Counted from the stretch's first letter, positions 52,592 to 61,781 are shown. The stretch is DNA of 64,000 bases from Marinilactibacillus piezotolerans (GCF_900169305.1 NZ_FWDP01000002.1:248001-312000); one strand, 5' to 3'. Made by a program: numbers and translations. The notes: generated by a model not told the origin, from the letters alone.

Positions 52592-54193
52592 TTATACATA
52601 AGGGTATTCAATAACCTCGTCTTCGCCTTCATCTATAACGACTGACGTAAAAGCATTTGCATTATGGAATAGTCTCTTGCAGTCTTCACTTAATCGAACG
52701 ATCCTGAAGGTTTTTCCTGCGTCTTCATATCGTTTTGTAATTGAACTGATCGCTTCTACAGCAGAATAATCTGTGACCTTAGCATATTTCAAATCTAATA
52801 CAACTGTATCTGGATCCTCTTCTACGTTGAATAGCTCTTTGAAATTCAATACTGAACCAAAGAATACTGTTCCGTTGATTTTGTAGGTTTTTTCCCCTGT
52901 CGCAGATTCTTCTTCGTTTGCATAAATTACTTTCCCTTTTTCCCATGCAAAAATCAAAGCTGAAACAACGACTCCGGCAATCACTGCACTTGCAAGGTCT
53001 GCAAAAATAGTAATAAGGGATACAACAATAATAACCAAGATGTCTTGAGCAGGTACTTTTCCTTTATAACGCAAGCTTTCCCATTTAAAGGTACTCACCA
53101 CAACCATGAACATAACGCCGACTAATCCAGCCAACGGAATCGCATTGATAAAAGCTGAACCAAACATAATGAAGATCATTAATGCACTCGCTGCGACCAG
53201 ACCAGACATACGATGTCTTCCGCCGGATTTGATATTGATGATCGATTGACCGATCATGGCATCTCCACCCATTCCGCCTAAGAAACCATTGACAGTATTG
53301 GCAAGACCTTGTGCAATGATCTCCTTGTTTGTTCTGCCCCTAGTATTCGTCATTTCATCTAATACTTGTAAAGTCAGCACTGCTTCTGTCAACCCTACCA
53401 ATCCGCCTATCAGCGCATAGGGGAATATGATACTCAACGTTTCAAAGTTCAAAGGAACTTGAGGAATGTGAAAGCCTGGAAGTCCTCCGGCAATTTCCAT
53501 TCCAGCAAAATCTTGAACATTTCTCAAATGAATACCGCTGTTTCCAAGAACGACAGCAATAATCGTCATTACAATAATAGCAATCAAACTTGATGGTACA
53601 GCTTTTGTAAATTTTGGAACGATATGGATTATTGCCATAGTAAAGAGAACAAATCCGATCATCAATAACAGGTCGCCACTAGACATCCATACTGACTCGG
53701 TCACCGAAACGCCGTTCACTTCTGTAACTCGATTGATCTTGAACTGATCCAGCTGTGCCAAGAAAATGACAATAGACAGTCCATTTAGAAACCCTAACAT
53801 AACGGGATAAGGAATAATCCTCGCATATTTTCCCAGTTTGAGAAATCCAATAATCAGTTGAAGGATCCCCATCAATATGACGGTTGCAAACAAGTACTCT
53901 AAGCCATGAGTAGCTACTAATGATGCAACAACAACCGCAATCGCTGCAGTCGAAGAACTGATCATTCCTGGTCTTCCAGTGAATGTTGCCGCAACTAGTC
54001 CGATTACTACCGCTGTCTGCAAGCTTAATATCGGGCTGACACCTGCAACGAATGCAAAAGCAATAGATTCTGGAATTAGTGCCAATGCTACCGTTAACCC
54101 TGAAAGTACTTCACTTTTGATCACTGACTTATGTTCGCCAAAAAATTTTATCGATCGAAACTTTCCGCTATTCTCTTTTTGTTTACTTTCCAT
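52592..54193 (-). CDS. SulP/SLC26 family anion transporter with STAS domain
   Basis: This 533-aa transporter has about 10-14 membrane segments and the family stretch ALALIPESIAFAFVAGVSP near the N-terminus. It also has NTVNGFLGGMGGDAMIGQSI. A C-terminal STAS domain follows (about 425-520; VVLDLKYAKVTDYSAVEAI). Members move sulfate, bicarbonate or dicarboxylates; the substrate is unclear. The start at 54193 has AAAGGAGA upstream; a longer frame to 54244 lacks an SD. Confidence 0.9.
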   Translation of the reverse strand: MESKQKENSGKFRSIKFFGEHKSVIKSEVLSGLTVALALIPESIAFAFVAGVSPILSLQTAVVIGLVAATFTGRPGMISSSTAAIAVVVASLVATHGLEYLFATVILMGILQLIIGFLKLGKYARIIPYPVMLGFLNGLSIVIFLAQLDQFKINRVTEVNGVSVTESVWMSSGDLLLMIGFVLFTMAIIHIVPKFTKAVPSSLIAIIVMTIIAVVLGNSGIHLRNVQDFAGMEIAGGLPGFHIPQVPLNFETLSIIFPYALIGGLVGLTEAVLTLQVLDEMTNTRGRTNKEIIAQGLANTVNGFLGGMGGDAMIGQSIINIKSGGRHRMSGLVAASALMIFIMFGSAFINAIPLAGLVGVMFMVVVSTFKWESLRYKGKVPAQDILVIIVVSLITIFADLASAVIAGVVVSALIFAWEKGKVIYANEEESATGEKTYKINGTVFFGSVLNFKELFNVEEDPDTVVLDLKYAKVTDYSAVEAISSITKRYEDAGKTFRIVRLSEDCKRLFHNANAFTSVVIDEGEDEVIEYPYV

Positions 54194-54395
54194 TTCATTC
54201 TCTCCTTTTTCAGCTATTAATAATTTGTAGCCGCAATTAAACATATTAACAGATTAATGATTTATTACAACGAAAAATTTACTTATAAGTGAATTTTTTT
54301 AACTTAAAAGGGTTTACTTTGTGACGTTTGTCTTTTATACTGATAAATTACATGCTATTATACCTAAGCAGGTAAAAAAATTCTCGAGGTGCTCT

Positions 54396-54686
54396 ATGGA
54401 AATCGGACCAAAAATTAAAGAATTAAGAATGGCTTCAAATATGACTGCAAAAGAACTCGCTCAAAAAATAGATATATCACCTTCATTCATCTCAGCTATC
54501 GAACATAATTCTACAAAGCTCTCGTTGAAAACATTAGCGCACATCTGCGATGTTTTTGGTGTTAGTTTATCTGAATTTTTTAATAATCAATCCAGCCCAA
54601 TTGAAAAGAAGCTTATATCGACCATTCAATCTCTGCCAGAAGAAAAACAGTATGATCTTCTGAAGTTCTTAGACGGCTTAGTTTAA
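54396..54686 (+). CDS. XRE-family transcriptional regulator
   Basis: This 96-aa regulator has an N-terminal helix-turn-helix (about 7-60, MTAKELAQKIDISPSFISAIEHN) and a short helical tail with PIEKKLISTIQSLPEEKQYDLLKFLDGL, a SinR-like multimerisation form. The start is set at the ATG at 54396 behind GAGGTG. It is divergent from the SulP gene, with about 200 bp between them, so control of that gene is possible but not shown. Confidence 0.85.
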   Translation: MEIGPKIKELRMASNMTAKELAQKIDISPSFISAIEHNSTKLSLKTLAHICDVFGVSLSEFFNNQSSPIEKKLISTIQSLPEEKQYDLLKFLDGLV

Positions 54687-54732
54687 ATTCTGTAAAGATT
54701 TCATGTTATTATAGGGCATGTAATTAAATTCC

Positions 54733-54761
54733 TTGCAAAACTCAGAAGCCTTTTATATAAT
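54733..54761 (+). promoter_or_regulatory. Promoter of the riboswitch-controlled P-type ATPase
   Basis: TTGCAA, exactly 17 bases, TATAAT. The predicted start is about 54768, just before the riboswitch. Confidence 0.8.
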
Positions 54762-54775
54762 TAACTGGACAATTC

Positions 54776-54906
54776 AATAAGCTTACGGGAGTAACTAGCA
54801 GTGATAAACTGTTGCAGCGCCACCACTCGCAGATTTGTATCTGCTGGTTCTGTATTAAATAGTGAGACGTATGCGGAGCTAACATACTCCGTATACGTCT
54901 TTTTTT
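54776..54906 (+). promoter_or_regulatory. yybP-ykoY (manganese) riboswitch with overlapping terminator
   Basis: The conserved GGGAGTA (54787-54793) and GTGAGAC (54862-54868) of this class are present. P1 pairs GCTTACG (54781-54787) with CGTATGC (54868-54874), with one mismatch. A distal arm has ACCA, GCAGA / TCTGC and TGGT. A 14-bp terminator stem (54865-54878 with 54887-54900, T6 tail) shares its 5' arm with P1. Metal-bound P1 would therefore block the terminator and switch the gene on. The class senses Mn2+ in L. lactis and others. Confidence 0.88.
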
Positions 54907-54955
54907 ATCGAAACGCTGGCTTACTCGCAATCATTTTACGAAAAGGAGCAAGTTA

Positions 54956-57604
54956 ATGGAATTCTATCAGCAATCCAAGGAAGAGATTCTTTCTTCCCTA
55001 AAGACTGATTCCGAAAAGGGATTATCGTCAGAAGAAGTCAAACGCCGTCAGGAGGAAAATGGCTATAATGAATTAGAACAGCAAGATCGTCAGTCTATTT
55101 TTTCTCTTTTTATCGAAACATTTAAAGATCCAATGGTAATCGTTCTACTCATCGTTGCTATTATTCAAATCGTTTTAGGAGAAACAGTAGAATCACTGAT
55201 CATCTTTGCCGTTTTGATTATCAATGCGATCTTGAGCGTTGTCCAAACTAGAAAAGCTGAGGATTCACTGGCTTCATTAAGAGACATGGCCGCTCCTTCT
55301 GCTACTGTCGTCCGTAACGGCGATACACAAAGTGTTCCTTCAAAAGAAATCGTCGCAGGAGATATCGTTATTTTAGAAGCAGGAAACAATATCCCTGCCG
55401 ACGGACGCTTGCTTGAAGCTGAATCGCTGCAAGTTGAAGAAGGCGCATTAACCGGTGAATCAGTACCTTCAGATAAGGAAGCTGCAACAATCGAAGAAGA
55501 AACCGCGCTTGCTGACCGTAAAAACATGGTCTTCAGCGGAACATTAGTCACTTATGGACGTGCCCGTTATGTTGTCACCGGTATCGGAACAGAAACAGAA
55601 ATGGGTAAAATTTCTGAACTGATTCAGAATGCTTCAGCTAAGCAAACACCGCTGCAACGTAAACTGGAATCATTCAGTAAAAAATTAGGTCTTGTTATTC
55701 TGGCACTATCCGTTCTGATCTTCGCGATCCAAGCATTTAGAATCTTCTTCGGAGGCGGCGATGGAAATGTTCAAATTCAATTACTGGATGCTTTCATGTT
55801 CGCAATCGCAGTAGCAGTTGCCGCAATTCCTGAGGCTTTACAATCAATCGTTACAATCGTACTTTCAGTCGGTACTAACAAAATGGCGAAGAGACATGCC
55901 ATCATCCGTAAATTACCTGCTGTTGAGACTTTGGGATCCACAGGTGTGATTTGTACAGATAAGACTGGTACATTAACACAAAATAAAATGACTGTTGTTG
56001 AAGCATTTTTAGCTGACAGTGAAGGTGACTTATTTACGAAAGACCCGAGCGGCTGGTCAAATGATGAAAATCGTCTGATGCAGATCGCTGTACTTGCCAA
56101 TGACTCTTCTCTTAATGAAGAAGGTGAAGCAAGCGGGGATCCTACCGAGGTTGGATTGATCGAATACAGTAACAAACAAGGAAAACCATTCCGTGAATTA
56201 CGTTCAGAATATCCACGAATCGAAGAATTGCCTTTTGACTCTAGTCGTAAACTGATGTCTACACTTCACGAAATCGATGGCGAAAAACTGATGCTGACTA
56301 AAGGCGGACCGGATGTTGTCTTCAACCGCAGTTCAAAAATCCTTGTAAATGGTGAAGTGGTTGATCTTACAGACGATTACATGAAGAAATTACACGACCA
56401 GAACGAAAAATTCTCTAAACAGGCTTACCGTGTATTGGCATTTGCATACAAATCCATGTCAAAAGACACACTTGACTTAGATGATGAGAATGACTTGATC
56501 TTTGTTGGGTTACTAGCAATGATCGACCCACCTCGTGAAGAAGTAGCTCAGGCCATTAAAGAAGCTCGTGAAGCAGGTATCCGTACGGTAATGATTACCG
56601 GTGACCACAAAACAACTGCTCGTGCAATTGGTCAGAATCTAGATTTATTCAGAGAAGGCGATATTGCGTTAACTGGTCAAGAATTGGATGCCCTATCTGA
56701 AGATGAATTGATGGAGAAACTTGAACAAATCCGCGTTTATGCACGTGTTACTCCTGAAAATAAAATCAGAATCGTTCAAGCTTGGCAAAATAAAGACCAG
56801 ATCACTGCTATGACAGGTGACGGGGTCAACGATGCTCCTGCCTTGAAACAAGCAGACATCGGAATTGCAATGGGAAGCGGAACAGACGTATCTAAGGATG
56901 CTTCAGCAATGATCCTGACAGATGACAACTTTGTATCAATTGTTAGTGCTGTAGCCGTTGGACGTAACGTTTACAGTAACATCAAGAAAGCCATTGCGTA
57001 CTTGTTCTCAGGTAACTTAGGTGCCGTAGTAGCAATCATTGCTGCTTTATTGATGAATTGGATCAACCCGTTCACAGCTCTCCAATTGCTGTTTATCAAC
57101 CTTGTTAACGACTCTATTCCTGCCATTGCTTTAGGAATGGAAAAAGAAGAACCGCATATCATGAAACAAGATCCACGTGATCCGAATGAAGGAATCTTTA
57201 CTGGGCAAACACTGCAGTCTGTTATCCTGCGTGGATTTACGATCGGTATTGCAGTCATCATCTCTCAAGCAATAGGGATCTACTACTTTAACTCTCCGGA
57301 AATCAGTGTGGCTATGGCCTTTACAACATTGATCTTATCCAGAACGTTACAGGTATTCCCAGCACGCTCAAACTCTCAAACGTCAATCCAGGCTGGTTTC
57401 TTCTCTAACAAATATGTTATTGGAGCTTTCGCTATCTGTATGGCGCTCTATACTATTACAGTATTGCCAGGCATCCGTTCAGTCTTTGATATTCCAAGTA
57501 CCTTTGGATGGACAGAATGGGCTGTTGCAGCTGGACTTGCTTTAACAACAACGATCATTTTAGAAGTTAAGAAACTGGTTTTCCCTTCTAAATTAGATGA
57601 CTAA
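54956..57604 (+). CDS. P2-type cation-transporting ATPase (probable Mn2+/Ca2+ exporter)
   Basis: This 882-aa P-type ATPase has an N-terminal cation-ATPase domain and actuator TGES (166-169). The membrane ion motif is IPEALQ (about 291-296), the phosphorylated Asp335 lies in CTDKTGT, the nucleotide domain has KGGPDVV, and the hinge is TGDGVNDAPAL. There are about ten helices, the last six C-terminal. Sequence alone suggests a Ca2+ pump. The Mn2+ riboswitch directly upstream, as for L. lactis YoaB and streptococcal MgtA, points to Mn2+ export as at least one role. Confidence 0.92.
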   Translation: MEFYQQSKEEILSSLKTDSEKGLSSEEVKRRQEENGYNELEQQDRQSIFSLFIETFKDPMVIVLLIVAIIQIVLGETVESLIIFAVLIINAILSVVQTRKAEDSLASLRDMAAPSATVVRNGDTQSVPSKEIVAGDIVILEAGNNIPADGRLLEAESLQVEEGALTGESVPSDKEAATIEEETALADRKNMVFSGTLVTYGRARYVVTGIGTETEMGKISELIQNASAKQTPLQRKLESFSKKLGLVILALSVLIFAIQAFRIFFGGGDGNVQIQLLDAFMFAIAVAVAAIPEALQSIVTIVLSVGTNKMAKRHAIIRKLPAVETLGSTGVICTDKTGTLTQNKMTVVEAFLADSEGDLFTKDPSGWSNDENRLMQIAVLANDSSLNEEGEASGDPTEVGLIEYSNKQGKPFRELRSEYPRIEELPFDSSRKLMSTLHEIDGEKLMLTKGGPDVVFNRSSKILVNGEVVDLTDDYMKKLHDQNEKFSKQAYRVLAFAYKSMSKDTLDLDDENDLIFVGLLAMIDPPREEVAQAIKEAREAGIRTVMITGDHKTTARAIGQNLDLFREGDIALTGQELDALSEDELMEKLEQIRVYARVTPENKIRIVQAWQNKDQITAMTGDGVNDAPALKQADIGIAMGSGTDVSKDASAMILTDDNFVSIVSAVAVGRNVYSNIKKAIAYLFSGNLGAVVAIIAALLMNWINPFTALQLLFINLVNDSIPAIALGMEKEEPHIMKQDPRDPNEGIFTGQTLQSVILRGFTIGIAVIISQAIGIYYFNSPEISVAMAFTTLILSRTLQVFPARSNSQTSIQAGFFSNKYVIGAFAICMALYTITVLPGIRSVFDIPSTFGWTEWAVAAGLALTTTIILEVKKLVFPSKLDD

Positions 57605-57618
57605 TCAGTTTCTTTCAG

Positions 57619-57658
57619 CCCCCCGTTTCAACACTTGTTGTTGAAACGGGGGGTTTTT
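57619..57658 (+). terminator. Strong intrinsic terminator after the P-type ATPase
   Basis: CCCCCCGTTTCAAC and its exact complement (14 bp, 7-base loop) are followed by T5. Confidence 0.92.
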
Positions 57659-57746
57659 GTTTTCAGGCAACTTAATTGGAATATCCTTTCGAACACGATA
57701 CTATTAATTTGTAACAATAAAGGATGTTTTTTTAAGGAGGAAAAAA

Positions 57747-58553
57747 ATGCATAAGATGATCTCAGGTTTCAATAATGTCTCAATTGCTGTTAAAGATATG
57801 GGGAATGGTTCTCCAATCATTTTTCTACATGGGTGGCCGCTGAATAATGAAATGTTTGAGTATCAGTATAACTATTTGCTGGAAAAAGGACATCGTGTAA
57901 TCGGAATTGATTTAAGAGGATATGGTAATTCAGAGTTAGGAGTAGAAAGTTACGGATATGACGCATTCGCTGATGATGTGAAAGCTGTTATAGAAGAACT
58001 TCAGCTCTCAGATGCTGTACTGGTTGGATTTTCAATGGGCGGAGCTGCTGCTGTTCGCTATATGGCTCGACACGAAGGCTATGGTATCAGCAAACTAGTA
58101 TTACTTGGCGCCGCTGCCCCTCGATTTACACAAGGTCCTGATTATCCATATGGTATGGAAAAATCGGGTGTAGACGAGTTGATCGAGCAAGCTAAAATGG
58201 ATCGTCCGCAAATGGTTACGGAGTTTGGGGCTAAATTGTTTAACAAACAACCTTCTGATGCCTATGCAGACTGGGTAGCTGGATTAGCATTCAAAGCCTC
58301 TTCTTACGGAACCATTCTTTCTGCGATTGCCTTAAGAGATGAGGATCTTACAAAAGATTTAACCAAGATCTCTGTATCAACTTTAATTGGCCATGGTAAA
58401 GAAGACCAAGTCTGTCCTTTTGAATTTGCTGAAGAAATGGACAAACTAATTCCTGAAAGTACATTAAAATCCTTTGAAGAAAGTGGTCACGGTATCTTTC
58501 ATGATCAGCCAAAAGAATTGAATACTGCTCTACATGATTTTATCCATATGTAA
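57747..58553 (+). CDS. Alpha/beta hydrolase
   Basis: This 268-aa hydrolase has HGWPL (oxyanion region), the nucleophile elbow GFSMGG with Ser about 94, an Asp in HGKEDQVCP and the catalytic His in SGHGIFHD. It is closest in style to chloroperoxidase/esterase-type serine hydrolases. The substrate is unknown. SD AAGGAGG precedes the ATG; it is a single-gene unit. Confidence 0.87.
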   Translation: MHKMISGFNNVSIAVKDMGNGSPIIFLHGWPLNNEMFEYQYNYLLEKGHRVIGIDLRGYGNSELGVESYGYDAFADDVKAVIEELQLSDAVLVGFSMGGAAAVRYMARHEGYGISKLVLLGAAAPRFTQGPDYPYGMEKSGVDELIEQAKMDRPQMVTEFGAKLFNKQPSDAYADWVAGLAFKASSYGTILSAIALRDEDLTKDLTKISVSTLIGHGKEDQVCPFEFAEEMDKLIPESTLKSFEESGHGIFHDQPKELNTALHDFIHM

Positions 58554-58591
58554 ATAGCCGTATTTTAATCAAATGAATCCTATTCAAAATG

Positions 58592-58621
58592 ATCGCGGTA
58601 GTGTCCACTCACTATCGCGAT
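58592..58621 (+). terminator. Hairpin after the alpha/beta hydrolase
   Basis: ATCGCG-TAGTG and CACTA-CGCGAT form a 12-bp stem with one mismatch. The tail is TTTCCTT, so it is a weak terminator. Confidence 0.55.
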
Positions 58622-58759
58622 TTCCTTAGGAAAACTATGACATATAAAACATAAAGGATAGATGACTTCTCTTTCAAGATTTGTTAAAATATAATCATCG
58701 TTATCGATCCGAGCATCAACTATTGTTAAAAACGTCATTCTATATGAAAAGGTGTTAAG

Positions 58760-59332
58760 ATGAGATTTGCTAAGTTAATATTGTTAGGACTCACTGCTGC
58801 TTCAATATTTTTAATAACGGGTTGTCAAAGCTCAACTGCAGAGGATGCCAAAAAAAACACGCCTTCTCAAACTATACATACCGATGAAACACAGTCAGAA
58901 CCTGTCACTGCAGATACTGATATTTCTGAAGCAGACAGTGAACAGTCAGAATCAGATGCAGCAGATTCTGTACATCTGAAGTCTGTCTATTTCGGTAAGC
59001 TGGAAGATGCCAAAGCTAAAACTGAAGAAATGGATGCCAATCTTGATGATAATTCAACAGCTGCTATGAAAGAGTTCGAAGGCGAGCTTTTCAGTATCTG
59101 GGACGGACTCTTAAATGAAATTTATGGTGTCTTGGAGGAACAGTTAGCTCCAGAAAATATGGAAGCTTTACGAGTTAAACAACGCGAGTGGATCACATTT
59201 CGGGATACCAAAGCAAAAGAGGGCTCCTTAAAATACCAAGGAGGAAGCCTGGCATCTTTAGAGTACGTCTCTTTGCAGACAAAATTAACGATGGTCCGCT
59301 GCTTTGATCTTGTCGCTCAGTATATGCCTTAA
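58760..59332 (+). CDS. LprI-like (DUF1311) lipoprotein
   Basis: This 190-aa secreted lipoprotein has a lipobox LITGC (Cys about 22) and a low-complexity Ser/Asp/Glu linker to about 75. The C-terminal domain has LNEIYGVLEEQL and KQREWITFRD, the marks of the DUF1311/LprI fold. M. tuberculosis LprI inhibits lysozyme; whether this one does is untested. Cys residues common in other members are mostly absent here. It has its own terminator. Confidence 0.78.
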   Translation: MRFAKLILLGLTAASIFLITGCQSSTAEDAKKNTPSQTIHTDETQSEPVTADTDISEADSEQSESDAADSVHLKSVYFGKLEDAKAKTEEMDANLDDNSTAAMKEFEGELFSIWDGLLNEIYGVLEEQLAPENMEALRVKQREWITFRDTKAKEGSLKYQGGSLASLEYVSLQTKLTMVRCFDLVAQYMP

Positions 59333-59357
59333 TTAGTTGATCAATTAAATCGTTATA

Positions 59358-59389
59358 AAGCCGTCGGGGATTGGATTCACCGGCGGCTT
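59358..59389 (+). terminator. Terminator after the LprI-like gene
   Basis: AAGCCGTCGG / CCGGCGGCTT pair over 10 bp (one wobble), followed by GTTCGTTTT. It lies 25 bp after the stop and isolates the repeat array from this gene. Confidence 0.7.
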
Positions 59390-59425
59390 GTTCGTTTTAG
59401 TGGTTTTAATAGTGAGGTTAGTGTT

Positions 59426-60035
59426 CTCGGTTCTCGAGCAACTTTTTCAGGTGAATTCTTAGAATAGGTCTCTTATTCTCAGTACTCAAATAATTTTTCG
59501 ACCTGAGTTCCTAATATTTCCCTCTTATTCTCGGTACTCGTGCAATTTTTCAATCTGAGCTCCTAATATTTCCCTCCAATTCTCAGTACTCAAATAACTT
59601 TTCGTTCTGAGTTCCTATTATCTCCCTCCTATTCTCGGTACTCAAATAATTTTTCGTTCTGAGTTCCTATTATCTCCCTTCTATTCTCGGTACTCGTACA
59701 ACTTTTCTATCTGAGTTCCTAATATTTCCCTCTTATTCTCGGTACTCATACAACTTTTCAATCTGAGTTCCTAATATTTCCCTCTTATTCTCGGTACTCG
59801 TACAACTTTTCTATCTGAGTTCCTAATATTTCCCTCTTATTCTCGGTACTCGTACAACTTTTCTATCTAAGTTCCTATAATCACCTTCTTATTTTCAGTA
59901 CTCAAATAACTTTTCGTTCTGAGTTCCTATTATTTCCCTCTTTTTCTCGGTACTCGTACAACTTTTCTATCTGAGTTCCATAAATCAGCCCCTTATTCTC
60001 GGTACTCAAAAGTAAATCTATCCAGAGTCCCTAAA
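59426..60035. repeat. Noncoding tandem array, 12 copies of a 52-bp unit
   Basis: Units begin at 59426, 59478, 59530, 59582, 59634, 59686, 59738, 59790, 59842, 59894, 59946 and 59998, each exactly 52 bp after the last. Each starts CTCGGTACTC or CTCAGTACTC and has GAGTTCC about 28-34 bases in, then a TTTCCCTC-like stretch and ATT. Two subtypes alternate irregularly: CAAATAA...CGTT (copies 2, 4, 5, 10) and CGTACAA...CTAT or a close form (3, 6, 7, 8, 9, 11). Copies 6 and 8 are identical; 1 and 12 are degenerate. The period is not a multiple of three and all frames are broken, so it is not coding. Each unit can fold (GGTACTC with GAGTTCC). Terminators bound it on both sides. Confidence 0.92.
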
Positions 60036-60052
60036 ATAAGTGACCGAAAAGA

Positions 60053-60084
60053 AAAAGCTCGAAGTCCGAAGACTTCAAGCTTTT
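60053..60084 (-). terminator. Intrinsic terminator after the GH4 gene
   Basis: AAAAGCTTGAAGTC / GACTTCGAGCTTTT pair over 14 bp (one wobble), followed on the minus strand by TCTTTTC. Confidence 0.8.
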
Positions 60085-60096
60085 GGTTTAATGTTC

Positions 60097-61512
60097 TTAT
60101 ACGGTTTCTGGTACGTTTGTTTTCATTAATTCGTCAACGTACTCAACGGTTTCTGGTTGTTTTTCTTCAATTTCTTTAATTTTGTCAGCAAATTGAGGAA
60201 GGTAATCTCTGTGTGCATATAGCATTTCATCCAGCAATGTTTTAGCAATTGTTCCACCTGGAATCAGTGGGTTAACAGTGAAGGCTTGTAATGCAGCGCC
60301 GTAGTTTCCTTCGATTGCTGCACGGATCACTGTTTCTTCCATGCCTTTCATGTTTTGGATGATACCGCGTGCGCCATCATTTTGGAATGTGCCCCAATTG
60401 TATGGCTCGAATCCATGAGCAGTCACAACACCAGAAACTTCCACTGCACAGTCATATGGCAAGTCAGTGATTGTTCCGTTATTTTTCGTTGAAACAACCA
60501 TTTCTGTATGCTTGTCATTTTGGATTGAAGCAATGATTTCACAAGCTGCATCACTATAGTGAGTTCCACCACGCTGAGATAATTCTTCTGGTTTGTAGTC
60601 CAACTCTGGGTCTTTGTAAAGTTCGAATAAGCGTTTTTCAGTTCCTTTAACAACTTGCGCTCTTGTCTCACCATTTTTGAACTCTTCTATTGAATGCTCA
60701 AGCATTTCATCTTCGATGTAGTAGTAACGGTGGTATCCGCAAGGCAGCATATGCAAATCTTTGATTTGCTCATAGTGGAATAGAGCACTATGGATATTTT
60801 TCAGGTGGTTGTCATCTTCATTTTGGTTTGGACCATAGATCAAGTCGATCAATTCATCTGTACGCTCTTTACCAGATTTGTCCCATACTCTATGCCAGTG
60901 GAAGTGATTGATTCCAGCGAATTTAAAGAATAGATCATCCTTTGGTACGTTTAGTTTTTCTGATGCTGTTTTAACATGTCCGATCGGTACGTTACATAGT
61001 CCAACGGTTTTTTCCCATCCGCCGTGTTTGATTGCTGCTTCTGTTACCATACCTGCCGGGTTAGTGAAGTTGACCAGCCAAGCATCTGGACATTGTACTT
61101 TCATGTCTTCAATAATATCTAAAATAACAGGAATTGTACGGAATGCTTTGAAAATCCCGCCTGCTCCGTTGGTTTCTTGTCCTAAAATGCCGTGAGACAA
61201 TGGAATACGCTCATCTTTGACACGCGCATTCAATAGTCCGACACGGAATTGAGTTGTTACAAAGTCAGCATCTTTAAGTGCTGTTTTACGGTCTAGTGTC
61301 AGAGTGACTTTCCAGTCCAGCCCTGCTGCTTTAACCATTCGTTTCGCCATAGCGCCAACGATGTCTAATTTTTCTTTACCATCTTCAATATCTACAAGAA
61401 CGATTTCTTTGATTGGAAGTTCATCTTTACGTAAAATGTATCCTTCAATTAGTTCCGGCGTATAGCTTGATCCGCCGCCGATCGTTACTATTTTCAATCC
61501 ATCTTTTGCCAT
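60097..61512 (-). CDS. GH4 family 6-phospho-beta-glucosidase (LicH-like)
   Basis: This NAD+ and Mn2+-dependent glycosidase hydrolyses phosphorylated disaccharides after PTS uptake. The 471-aa chain starts with a Rossmann loop (IVTIGGGSSYTPELIEG) and has GQETNGAGGIFKAFRTIP, NFTNPAGMVTEA, the metal Cys in GLCNVPIGH and INHFHW. It is nearest to LicH/CelF-type 6-phospho-beta-glucosidases. No PTS gene is adjacent. Catabolite control is likely from the cre-like site in its leader. A GGAGG SD lies eight bases upstream. Confidence 0.9.
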   Translation of the reverse strand: MAKDGLKIVTIGGGSSYTPELIEGYILRKDELPIKEIVLVDIEDGKEKLDIVGAMAKRMVKAAGLDWKVTLTLDRKTALKDADFVTTQFRVGLLNARVKDERIPLSHGILGQETNGAGGIFKAFRTIPVILDIIEDMKVQCPDAWLVNFTNPAGMVTEAAIKHGGWEKTVGLCNVPIGHVKTASEKLNVPKDDLFFKFAGINHFHWHRVWDKSGKERTDELIDLIYGPNQNEDDNHLKNIHSALFHYEQIKDLHMLPCGYHRYYYIEDEMLEHSIEEFKNGETRAQVVKGTEKRLFELYKDPELDYKPEELSQRGGTHYSDAACEIIASIQNDKHTEMVVSTKNNGTITDLPYDCAVEVSGVVTAHGFEPYNWGTFQNDGARGIIQNMKGMEETVIRAAIEGNYGAALQAFTVNPLIPGGTIAKTLLDEMLYAHRDYLPQFADKIKEIEEKQPETVEYVDELMKTNVPETV

Positions 61513-61543
61513 GTTGAATTTCCTCCTAAAATAAACCTCTTTT

Positions 61544-61557
61544 TAGAACCGCTTTCA
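61544..61557 (-). promoter_or_regulatory. Candidate CcpA (cre) site in the GH4 gene leader
   Basis: On the minus strand TGAAAGCGGTTCTA matches the core TGAAAnCG of the cre consensus and differs at two later positions. It lies 32 bp upstream of the ATG, a roadblock position. Confidence 0.5.
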
Positions 61558-61580
61558 TAACTTACAAGTATACTGTATTC

Positions 61581-61598
61581 TATGTAATGGTTTACATA
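61581..61598. promoter_or_regulatory. Palindromic operator upstream of the GH4 gene
   Basis: TATGTAA-4-TTACATA has 7-bp perfect arms in the promoter region. It may be a second cre-like site or the operator of a sugar-specific regulator. Confidence 0.5.
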
Positions 61599-61730
61599 CA
61601 AGCTTTTCTGTCAAATTTTTTATTTTTTACATAAAATTAATATACCGTATGAAATCTGCCTTTCCTCTCCATTTTTCGACGAGGAACTTCTACTAGAGTA
61701 TTTTTAAATCGTTCAATGAAAAATATCGTA

Positions 61731-61768
61731 AAAAATAACGATACCCAGAGTTTTGCCTCAAGGTATCG
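61731..61768 (-). terminator. Intrinsic terminator after glyA
   Basis: CGATACC / GGTATCG with an internal GAG / CTC pairing is followed on the minus strand by TTATTTTTT. Confidence 0.75.
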
Positions 61769-61781
61769 CTAAATATTTTGC

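Noticed and set aside
59426-60035. CRISPR array or coding repeat
   Set aside because: The whole 52-bp unit is repeated, with no unique spacers and no cas genes. The period shifts the reading frame, and stops occur in all frames.
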